NCBI GenBank assembly: GCA_024256265.1
Contig: JACGUK010000025.1
Location: 1-14,846, forward strand
DNA from: an archaeon
GTDB lineage: Archaea; Thermoproteota; Nitrososphaeria; Nitrososphaerales; JACAEJ01
DNA length: 14,846 nucleotides
Direction: 5' to 3'
Each line of letters opens with the position of its first letter. Position 1 is the stretch's first letter. The notes below the pieces were generated by a model, which did no database searches, was not told the origin of the DNA, and saw only the letters and a list, made by a program, of their open reading frames with translations. Positions 1 to 5,658 of this stretch are shown piece after piece. The position numbers were made by a program, and so were the translations under genes.

Positions 1-27
1 AAGTATGTTAGATTAGAGATGGTATAA

Positions 28-576
28 ATGAGTGAAATTAGAACAACATCGAAGTCAAGAATTGTGGGTTGTGTTTATAATCAACAGGGTAGCGTCTTGG
101 GTGGGGCTAAGGTGATCTGTAAGGGGAAAGGTACAATCACACTTTTCGATGGCACTTACAGATTTGAGAACCTCAGTCCTGGTACATATGATATCACTGT
201 AAGCCTCAAGGGCTTTCAAAGTCAGAGCAGAACAATCGTAATAAGAGAGGGTGAAACGGTGACGCTAGACTTTTATTTATCCGAAGCCAAAGGAACCGCA
301 AGAATATGTGGCAATGTTTATGATGCTGAAACAAAAAAGCCTGTAACATCAGGTGGCACAATAATCCTTATTTTGCCTATTGCAAATAGATATGCACACC
401 TCAACAAAAATGGTTACTACGAGTTCACTAATCTTGTAGCAGATACCTATGATATATGGACATCGATATCGGGATACGAGGACATGAAAGCCTTTATCAC
501 TGTGGCAGAAGGCGAGGCAAAGATTCAAGACTTCTACTGCAAGCCTATATTATTCACAGAACCTCCTTGGGGATGA
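28..576 (+). CDS. Carboxypeptidase regulatory-like (beta-sandwich) protein, two repeats
   Basis: A 182-residue protein built from two tandem carboxypeptidase regulatory-like (transthyretin/Cna-B type) beta-sandwich units, about residues 10-85 and 90-172. Both show the family pattern: a start like 'I.G.VY', a central 'G.Y.F.NL..GTYDI' turn (GTYRFENLSPGTYDI in the first, NGYYEFTNLVADTYDI in the second), and a final strand of the type 'V..GE...DFY'. Such domains usually act as structural or adhesive modules on secreted or surface proteins. No signal peptide or membrane segment is visible, so either the protein is cytoplasmic or its export signal was lost. The ATG at 28 has only a weak upstream purine stretch. 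The stop lies 2 bp from the end of the convergent fdhE-like remnant. The fold is clear; the biological role is not. Confidence 0.8.
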   Translation: MSEIRTTSKSRIVGCVYNQQGSVLGGAKVICKGKGTITLFDGTYRFENLSPGTYDITVSLKGFQSQSRTIVIREGETVTLDFYLSEAKGTARICGNVYDAETKKPVTSGGTIILILPIANRYAHLNKNGYYEFTNLVADTYDIWTSISGYEDMKAFITVAEGEAKIQDFYCKPILFTEPPWG

Positions 577-578
577 AT

Positions 579-1323
579 TTAGACTCTAATCAGTCCTGCA
601 CTTTTTGCCATAAAATCTAGATTTAACGTCATTATGTCTTCTAAGCCTCTTGGGATAGGGCTCCTCAACCTATCATCATCTATAACCTTCAGGTAGTGCC
701 TGCACTTCTCACAGAAGTCGACTCGAACGTTTGCGTTTTCTTAGCCTAGCTGTCATAGGTCTTCTCCCACAGATAGGGCATAGAGCTTGCCACCACTTCT
801 CAAGGAAGGAGGGATCGATCTTTTTTGCTATCTCTTCGAGGCATGGTTGAATTAAGGCGCTAACAGTGAAGAGGATTAAAGCTGGATTAATTCCAAGCCT
901 TTCACCATATTTTTCAAAATATTCTGCATCGCCCTTTAAGGCTGCACTTACGGAATCAATTATACTTATCTTTTCACTAATCAACTCATCCAAGAATTTC
1001 TTTGACAAATCCTCTTTCATACCCTTCTCAACGAGTGCTTTTACTACTTGTTCACATGAATAGAGTAGAGCTTTAGAATCGAATATAGATGGATTAAGAA
1101 ATTTAGCCACGGGCTGATTAAATTCACGAGCATTCTTCTGTAAATCTTCGATGATAGATTTGTCATCCCAGTTTACACTTGTTCCCTTTTTTGGATCATC
1201 TCTAATTTGCCTCTGAGCCTGTAGAATCATTTTATGAAATTCTAAAGGGTTGCGCAAATCTAGATGTTCTATGATGATTCTATCAATGACTCTTATCTGA
1301 TCTTCTACCGATAAATTTCCCAT
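579..1323 (-). pseudogene. fdhE: FdhE-like formate dehydrogenase accessory protein, broken (internal deletion plus frame change)
   Basis: The first frame (1323 down to 709) gives 204 residues with an FdhE-like helical N-terminal part and the first zinc-binding pair, C182-P-I-C185, followed by GRRPMTARLR. It then runs into TGA at 709-711. In the next frame (from about 722 down to the stop at 579-581) the end of the same family appears: DFCEKC, HYLKVID, then PRGLEDIMTLNLDFMAKSAGL. Intact FdhE proteins have four CxxC pairs on two rubredoxin-like knuckles. Here the two middle pairs (roughly 50-70 residues) are absent and the fourth pair is out of frame. FdhE proteins help mature formate dehydrogenase and bind iron through these cysteines, so this copy is probably non-functional. 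The ATG at 1323 has a GGTTGA-like ribosome site. No formate dehydrogenase subunit is present in the window. Assembly error is less likely, because both a deletion and a frame change are needed. Confidence 0.75.
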
Positions 1324-1362
1324 TTATCTCAACCTGAGCTTGTCTTAAAGCTTTCTTAATAA

Positions 1363-1379
1363 TAAATAAGCTTAATGGT
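1363..1379. repeat. 17-bp repeat, copy 1
   Basis: The 17 bases TAAATAAGCTTAATGGT occur here and again, in the same orientation, at 4696-4712. Read on the minus strand, this copy lies 40-56 bases upstream of the fdhE-like start and contains a TATA-like CTTATTTA, so it could be a promoter element. It might instead be a scar or end sequence of a former element, since the two copies roughly bracket the decayed zone. Confidence 0.4.
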
Positions 1380-1404
1380 TCGTTTTCCAAACATTAAACC
1401 CTCC

Positions 1405-1434
1405 AACCCTATGAGAGCAGGGTTCAGTGCTCTC
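1405..1434. other. Two overlapping, mutually exclusive hairpins
   Basis: AACCCT (1405-1410) pairs with AGGGTT (1419-1424) across 8 bases. GAGAGCA (1413-1419) pairs with TGCTCTC (1428-1434), also across 8 bases. The two stems share bases and cannot form together. They lie between the small membrane protein gene and the fdhE-like remnant, both on the minus strand, so they could act as a terminator or attenuator. No T-run follows on the minus strand, which weakens a simple terminator reading. Confidence 0.3.
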
Positions 1435-1468
1435 TCACCATATTTTTTATCGAGACTACTCTTCGTGG

Positions 1469-1855
1469 TCAATTAAGTTTTTCCATTGCCTCTTCAACCG
1501 ACTCCATCGCTCTAATCCAATTTTCTTTGATTTTTGCGCTAGGAATAGCTCTTAGACATTCAATATCGATGTATGCCCTAAGAATTATCTCCCATGTTGT
1601 TGCATCCACTTTCCTGACCAAGTCTTGACGAGTGTACATGAAATAGTCTCGGAAAAATGCTTTGACAATAAATGAATCTTTGTCGATATGTTTCTTCATT
1701 TCGTCTCTTACTTTTTCGAGTTCTTGCCTAAGTCTAGTTCGTAATTCTTTCTTTTCCACCCTTTCTCGCCATATGTAGAAACCAATGGAAGAAAAGAAGC
1801 CTAAGAGCGCACCAACACCCACCGATATGAGCGTCTCTATGAAACTTTCGACCAC
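1469..1855 (-). CDS. Small membrane-anchored coiled-coil protein, unknown function
   Basis: A 128-residue protein not recognised as a named family. Residues about 5-29 form one hydrophobic segment (LISVGVGALLGFFSSIGFYIW), a likely N-terminal membrane anchor. A highly charged helical stretch rich in K, E and R follows (about 32-62) and looks like a short coiled coil. The rest (about 62-128) is helical, with a Trp-containing segment and a C-terminal amphipathic helix. The start is GTG at 1853-1855; no ATG lies in frame near it. It sits alone between the fdhE-like remnant and the DUF262 remnant. The layout (anchor, coiled coil, small cytosolic domain) is common among small accessory proteins, but nothing in the sequence gives a function. 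Confidence 0.6.
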   Translation of the reverse strand: MVESFIETLISVGVGALLGFFSSIGFYIWRERVEKKELRTRLRQELEKVRDEMKKHIDKDSFIVKAFFRDYFMYTRQDLVRKVDATTWEIILRAYIDIECLRAIPSAKIKENWIRAMESVEEAMEKLN

Positions 1856-1945
1856 TGGATATCGTAACCTAGGCTAAACATTTAAACATAATATTCCATG
1901 CTTGCCTACTCCTTATCATTGTAAGGGTCAAATCCTTAAATAATA

Positions 1946-2159
1946 ATGGACGAACTAAAACTAAAGGAAGGGAAAAGTCTGGAAACAGTGTTCAATAAGA
2001 TAGAAGCGCACGACAAAACGGACAGATTAATTCTTGACAAAACAAAATATACGATTGATATTTTTTCAGAGAGAATATAGATGGCGTAGAGAACAAGTTG
2101 AGCAGTTACTGATAGATTTAACGAGCAGATTCTTCTCCAACTATCAAGAAACCCAATAA
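1946..2159 (+). pseudogene. DUF262 (GmrSD-type) nuclease, frameshifted N-terminal fragment
   Basis: The first frame begins at ATG 1946 (MDELKLKEGKSLETVFNKIE) and runs through KYTIDIF to a stop at 2078-2080. Dropping one T from the T6 run at 2061-2066 joins it to a second frame starting at 2067: QREYRWRREQVEQLLIDL, then TSRFFSNYQETQ and a stop at 2157-2159. The combined text matches the start of the DUF262 domain: an N-terminal helix, then 'I..FQREY.W...Q...LL.DL', which carries the ParB/Srx-like nucleotide-binding motif of GmrS/GmrSD type IV restriction enzymes. Those proteins are usually 400-700 residues. Here only about 70 remain, and no continuation is seen in any frame before the next gene. 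It is a decayed relic of a modified-DNA restriction gene. A sequencing error in the T6 run could explain the frameshift but not the truncation. Confidence 0.72.
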
Positions 2160-2261
2160 AGACTTTGAATCAGTCCTACCTCTGTCTCAAAAATCACGCG
2201 CGTATACACAGGTGAATATGGGTGAATCGATGAGTCTACAAGTTCTGTTATTAAGAAGTTG

Positions 2262-3026
2262 TCAAAGTTCCTCTTCAAACTCTAAGGGAGCGTCACAATT
2301 ATCACAGAAAATAACATCATCAGAATTCTCAGTGCCACACTTAGAACATTCTAGTTTTATCCTGTAGTCTGGTAGGAAATCGATGCAGAAGGCCACATAC
2401 TCTCCGTTCTCCTCGATTCCAAATGTCGCATACATTCCGTCGCCATAGCCGGACTGTGATACCACACCTAGGTTGTCAACAATGCCGCCCTGGTTACTGG
2501 ACAGCGTCAGGTCGCAAACCTTTCCATAGAACGACTGTTTGTCGTTGAACTCCTCTCGAGTTGGGCGTCTTTTCTCTTTCGGGTATAGTGCATCGTCGAA
2601 TATACCAGCCTGGGCAGTATCTACAAAAAGCGGGCCTATCGCCTGCCACCTTATGTTCCTACCGAGCTGGGAATTAAGATAATCAGTGTTTATTGCCACG
2701 AGCCTAGCCACGCAGCCTTCGTTCTCCTCTTTTATTAGGAATGCGCGCCACTTCCCATTCTTAGCAGTTAGGTTCCAAGTGACGGATATTTTCTCCAATG
2801 TCTTGCGGTCATAAGCAGGGTCGGTCAAGTGGACTTTTCCACTCTTTACGAAGAATGTCATTCCGTTCGTTTGTCTTGTTTCCTTTAAAGATTTTATGGA
2901 AAACTTGTTCAACGGTCTAAAAAGTGGACACCTCTTAATCTCTGAAACCCCTTTTTCCTTCACTTCTTCGATTTCTTCTTGATTTTCCCTCTTTTTCTTC
3001 CCAAAAACGCTTTTGAAGAATTTCAT
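2262..3026 (-). CDS. DUF4241-like protein with C-terminal zinc ribbon
   Basis: A 254-residue protein. A basic, charged N-terminus (1-32) is followed by a DUF4241-like core. Recognisable elements are VHLTDPAYD (near 76), a strand ending in a basic 'RLVAINTDY', VDTAQAGIFDDALY (about 137-150), and near the end GYGDGMYATFG followed by GEYVAFCIDF. These correspond to the DP, VD-G-aF-D and GDG-Y...V.F signatures of that family. A four-cysteine zinc ribbon ends the protein (C227, C230, C241, C244). The function of DUF4241 is not firmly known; it recurs in genomes beside SUKH-type immunity genes. The ATG at 3026 has a strong site (GAGGAGGG) about 10 bases upstream. It lies 24 bp downstream of the SUKH gene, so the two form an operon. 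The zinc ribbon could be an added protein- or nucleic-acid-binding tail. Confidence 0.7.
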   Translation of the reverse strand: MKFFKSVFGKKKRENQEEIEEVKEKGVSEIKRCPLFRPLNKFSIKSLKETRQTNGMTFFVKSGKVHLTDPAYDRKTLEKISVTWNLTAKNGKWRAFLIKEENEGCVARLVAINTDYLNSQLGRNIRWQAIGPLFVDTAQAGIFDDALYPKEKRRPTREEFNDKQSFYGKVCDLTLSSNQGGIVDNLGVVSQSGYGDGMYATFGIEENGEYVAFCIDFLPDYRIKLECSKCGTENSDDVIFCDNCDAPLEFEEEL

Positions 3027-3050
3027 TGTTATTCGCCCTCCTCTACTTAT

Positions 3051-3590
3051 CTAAGGTTGGAGACTATGCGCCCACTCTTCAAAAAGTTCTGGTTTTTCTT
3101 CTAACAGCTTATTTGACATTCTGAGGAAATTCAGGAAACAATCAGCAACATAATCGACAAAATCTGGATCGTGTTTAACAGTTGATACGCCATTACCGAA
3201 ATCTGCAAACGGAAACCAAAATTTATGACGCCAGAAAGGTCTGATCCTATTATCGAGTTTTGCCAAATCAAAACTAAAGCGTTTGGACCATTCTCTATAT
3301 TGCTTTTCATCATATGGTTTAAAAGCAGTCCATTCCTCAAGTGCACTTTCTAATGACAAGAAACTTATTGATATGGGTTCGTCAGAGAATACACCGCCCC
3401 AAACCTCATCTCCGGATCCATTGGAAAACTTGTAGAAGTCTTTGAAGTCGTCATCAAATCCTATTCCAACAATTCTTTCGATTCTTTCGATATCTTCATC
3501 GCTGGCTCCCTTGTTCACCACAAAATCCTGCTTATACTTGAGCAAAATCGCCTTCATTCTCTCGATTTCTCTAAATAACTCATCTTTCAT
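3051..3590 (-). CDS. SMI1/KNR4 (SUKH) family protein
   Basis: A 179-residue protein with a SUKH fold. The start of the domain reads 'GASDEDIERIERIVGIGFDDDFKDFY' and then KFSNGSGDE, the usual helix followed by the 'L...Y...NG' turn. A long middle section leads to FWRHKFWFPFADFGNG, the conserved 'W.PFA.dG.G' strand, followed by a D-rich segment and a C-terminal helix. SUKH proteins in bacteria are mostly immunity proteins that bind polymorphic or contact-dependent toxins; other members have regulatory or uncharacterised roles. The ATG at 3590 has a GAGGT site at 3597-3601 on the minus strand with good spacing. It is the first gene of an operon with the DUF4241-like gene. No toxin gene lies beside it. 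Length is close to the family norm and the frame is intact. Confidence 0.82.
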   Translation of the reverse strand: MKDELFREIERMKAILLKYKQDFVVNKGASDEDIERIERIVGIGFDDDFKDFYKFSNGSGDEVWGGVFSDEPISISFLSLESALEEWTAFKPYDEKQYREWSKRFSFDLAKLDNRIRPFWRHKFWFPFADFGNGVSTVKHDPDFVDYVADCFLNFLRMSNKLLEEKPELFEEWAHSLQP

Positions 3591-3642
3591 GGCGATACCT
3601 CTTTTCTCTCTCCAATTGATTTGTAGCTTTTGCCATTAATTA

Positions 3643-3653
3643 AACTTATATTC
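3643..3653 (-). promoter_or_regulatory. TATA-like box for the SUKH-DUF4241 operon
   Basis: On the minus strand the sequence reads about AATATAAGTTT, an archaeal TATA-like element. A start site about 25 bp downstream would leave a leader of roughly 30 bases containing the GAGGT ribosome site at 3597-3601. This fits a leadered operon starting here. It is inferred from position and composition only. Confidence 0.4.
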
Positions 3654-3726
3654 CAACTTATTCGATGTGTCACGCTGAGAATTTCAGAGCGCGCACACTA
3701 GTCAATCACTATAGAAAGTAAGGGAA

Positions 3727-3784
3727 GGATTAGATGGCTGAAAGCTTGTTCAGTGGTCTAAAAAATTTGAGAGGATATTTTGAT
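3727..3784 (-). pseudogene. Possible remnant related to the N-terminal part of the DUF4241-like gene
   Basis: On the minus strand this stretch reads SKYPLKFFRPLNKLSAI and then stops. The intact gene at 2262-3026 has KRCPLFRPLNKFSIKSL. At DNA level a 25-base core (near 2899-2923 in the gene, near 3740-3764 here) agrees at about 22 positions. No further similarity is visible on either side. It may be a relic of a duplicated copy, or a small shared segment. It lies in the 270-bp gap between the SUKH promoter and the CPBP gene, where no other gene is seen. Confidence 0.3.
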
Positions 3785-3861
3785 GCATATACGGGTAAGA
3801 ATAAGTTTGGGTTTGGGATTAAAATTTAGGTTTTCAATATTCTTGGTTCAGCTACGAATAA

Positions 3862-4305
3862 TCAAATAGTACCAAGATAAACAAGAATTATCCCTATTGA
3901 GTTGAATATTCCATGTATTACGGCTGTAGCAGTAGTTTTTTGATTCGTCTTCTGCCATGCATAGCCTAAAACCAGACCACACGCAGAGGCAGTAGCAGCA
4001 TTATACGGGTAATTAGCAAGGTGTGGCAGTCCAAACAAGGCAGAAGCAATCAACAAACCCTTCATCTTTCCAAACGAGTTTTCAAAACCCTGCTGCACAA
4101 AACCCCTAAAAGCTAACTCCTCCACTGGTCCAACTAGACCTAGATATATAATAAAATAAGCAACCAGTTGAAAAGAATCTCTGGGCATTGCCGCCTTAGT
4201 GAAGGCTTCTGCCATGGGGTCAGGACCAAAAACACTTGTTAATACAACCGTAACGACTGCAGTTAACAGGAAAAGAGGGACTAAAGCAACTGAAACACTG
4301 GCCAA
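3862..4305 (-). pseudogene. CPBP (CAAX/Abi-type) intramembrane protease, N-terminally truncated
   Basis: The frame gives 147 residues with the core motifs of the CPBP family: EELAFRG (E62, E63, R67), FGLPH (H95), and a final HGIFNS (H131). Several hydrophobic segments are present (about 5-25, 46-62, 83-95, 105-116, 128-146). CPBP proteins are membrane glutamic-type proteases that cleave CAAX-like or other substrates, and some serve in bacteriocin self-immunity. Family members usually have 200-300 residues and several more N-terminal helices. Here the frame has no ATG: the only start candidate is TTG at 4303-4305, and a stop lies 12 codons further upstream. The 5' end abuts a tyrosine recombinase fragment on the opposite strand, so the N-terminal half was probably removed by rearrangement. 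The catalytic residues remain, so residual function cannot be excluded. Confidence 0.7.
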
Positions 4306-4573
4306 GATACATCCGCATTGGCAGGGGTTCTTTATGGGTCATCGTGGGAATATAGAATCAGTTTACACTACAAGAAAGCACCTGTCTGAAACTCTCTTAC
4401 AGAATATGAGAGAAGCATTCATGCCATCCGTAGAATATCTATCAACCCAACCTGTACCAAGCTCGATAGAAGAGCAAAGAAAGAGAGACTTTCTAAAGAA
4501 TGCAGAACTATCAGGCTGGTTCGATGAAAGGGGATTGGAGCTGATCCGCCAGATTCTTAAGGCGAGAGATTAG
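4304..4573 (+). pseudogene. Archaeal tyrosine recombinase (integrase), C-terminal fragment
   Basis: From codon 4304 the frame reads KIHPHWQGFFMGHRGNIE, then SVYTTRKHLSETLLQNMREAF and PSVEYLST. This matches the last catalytic block of archaeal phage/XerC-like integrases, 'FFMGHkGdIe..YTtnK..L......MReaY....yLst', including the second-histidine region (GHRG) and the nucleophilic tyrosine of SVYTTRK. The whole N-terminal DNA-binding part and the first Arg-Lys-His-Arg catalytic residues are missing. No start codon precedes the motif in a believable context; upstream, the same frame is only the antisense of the CPBP gene. After the stop at 4571-4573, another frame reads ALIPSLDQLNTQELRQEMLL to a stop at 4669-4671. 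This looks like the usual charged integrase tail, so a further frameshift near 4570 is likely. It is a dead relic of a mobile element. Confidence 0.75.
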
Positions 4574-4671
4574 CCCTGATTCCAAGCCTAGATCAACTCA
4601 ACACTCAAGAACTAAGGCAAGAGATGTTACTACAAAGAAGCAAGATGATAAGGCCTGCAGGGATCTACTGA
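4574..4671 (+). pseudogene. Probable out-of-frame tail of the integrase remnant
   Basis: A frame offset from the recombinase fragment continues for about 32 codons (LIPSLDQLNTQELRQEMLLQ, then RSKMIRPAGIY) and ends at 4669-4671. Archaeal integrases often end in a similar 'l..L..eEL..el......' helix, so a one-base change near 4570 would restore a continuous C-terminus. This rests on sequence character only. The rest of the 160-bp gap before nadE holds one copy of a 17-bp repeat and nothing else. Confidence 0.4.
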
Positions 4672-4695
4672 TTTAGTGGTCGGCTTTCATTATAC

Positions 4696-4712
4696 TAAAT
4701 AAGCTTAATGGT
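4696..4712. repeat. 17-bp repeat, copy 2
   Basis: Exact direct copy of the 17 bases at 1363-1379. It lies between the integrase remnant and the 3' end of nadE, where a promoter role is less obvious because no gene starts downstream on either strand. That makes a mobile-element or recombination scar worth considering for the pair. Confidence 0.4.
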
Positions 4713-4734
4713 CGAAATTGGCTTTTGATAGTTA

Positions 4735-5538
4735 TCATCTTAGCGTAGGAGGATATACTCTCTTATGCATAGATTTATTGCAACGCCTTTGAACCTCTTG
4801 AACGATCTCTAAAGGAACACTCAATTCAGATGCTATCTCCTTGTCTCTCATCTTCAAATCAAAAATAGCGTAAAGGATCAGGTCTAAAGTATCGTAATCT
4901 ACTGGAATCTCATCAGTAGCCCTTTGCCCTTTCCACAGTTGAGGCGAAGAAGGTTTACTGACTATTTTTTCTGGCAATCCTAAGTACTTGCCCAACTGCC
5001 TAACTTGAGTCTTATATAAATGGACTATAGGCAAAAAGTCAACCCCACCATCCCCGTACTTTGTGAAGTACCCTACCAATACTTCACTTCTATCCCCTGT
5101 GCCAACTACTAGGTAATTTAAAGAATTAGCGAAGAAGTAATCAATGACCATTCTCACCCTTGCTCTCAAGTTAGCTATAGGTATTCTATCTTTCTTTTCT
5201 AAAGGAATAGAATCAAGAAAAGTCTTTACTACAGCATCTATAGGTATGGTATATGTCTTTATGCCTAACTTTGAAGCAAGGTCCTTTGCATCCTTTACAT
5301 CAGATATTGGGGTGATTTCAGGATCGGGCATCAATAAGCCTATAACCTTCTTAGGGCCTAAAGCCCTTACACATAGTGCAGCCGTTAAAGAGCTATCTAT
5401 GCCACCACTTAAGCCTACTATGACTCCTTTAGCATTAGCCTCTCTCACTATCCTCTTTATGAACTCAAGAATCTCATGTTCAGCCTTTTGGCAATCAATC
5501 CTTAAGGCTTCGATAGATAATCTATTCCTCTTTCTCAT
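4735..5538 (-). CDS. nadE: NH3-dependent NAD+ synthetase
   Basis: Catalyses the last step of NAD synthesis: nicotinate adenine dinucleotide (deamido-NAD) plus ATP and ammonia to NAD+. The protein is about 267 residues, normal for the ammonia-type archaeal enzyme without a glutaminase domain. The N-type ATP pyrophosphatase PP-loop is LSGGIDSS (about 43-50). Further conserved blocks are GTGDRSEVLVGYFTKYGDGG (deamido-NAD and Mg2+ binding) and DFLPIVHLYKTQVRQL. Next comes KPSSPQLWKGQRATDE, then the DYDTLDLIL helix. An upstream ATG at 5559 exists, but AGGAGAGGT sits at the right distance only for the ATG at 5538, so that start is preferred. It is transcribed divergently from the UPF0282 gene and has no close partner downstream. 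Confidence 0.95.
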   Translation of the reverse strand: MRKRNRLSIEALRIDCQKAEHEILEFIKRIVREANAKGVIVGLSGGIDSSLTAALCVRALGPKKVIGLLMPDPEITPISDVKDAKDLASKLGIKTYTIPIDAVVKTFLDSIPLEKKDRIPIANLRARVRMVIDYFFANSLNYLVVGTGDRSEVLVGYFTKYGDGGVDFLPIVHLYKTQVRQLGKYLGLPEKIVSKPSSPQLWKGQRATDEIPVDYDTLDLILYAIFDLKMRDKEIASELSVPLEIVQEVQRRCNKSMHKRVYPPTLR

Positions 5539-5626
5539 ATGCAAACCTCTCCTGATCATCGAACCATAATTATCTATTAAAGAAGCATTATTAAAATATC
5601 ACCTAGCACTCACTCTAAAGATGAGC

Positions 5627-5636
5627 TTTATATTTT
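5627..5636 (+). promoter_or_regulatory. TATA-like box for the UPF0282 gene (leaderless transcript)
   Basis: TTTATATTTT is centred about 27 bp upstream of the TTG start at 5659. The archaeal TATA-to-start distance is about 26 bp, so transcription would begin at or within a few bases of the start codon, giving a leaderless mRNA. No ribosome binding site is visible upstream of the TTG, in agreement. The same AT-rich tract could serve nadE on the other strand. Confidence 0.5.
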
Positions 5637-5658
5637 GGTGCTACTAAAACGAAATTAA

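Noticed and set aside
1405..1440. tRNA-like 3' end (GGGTTCA followed later by CACCA)
   Set aside because: There is no matching acceptor strand, D-arm or anticodon arm upstream, and the possible T-stem does not pair with a 7-base loop. It is better read as two small hairpins.
3131..3346. 71-codon minus-strand frame inside the SUKH gene
   Set aside because: It overlaps a well-supported SUKH domain in another frame, with no ribosome site or recognisable sequence.
4199..4303. N-terminal part of the plus-strand frame that contains the integrase motif
   Set aside because: It is the antisense of the CPBP gene, with no integrase-like features. The recombinase similarity begins only at about 4304.
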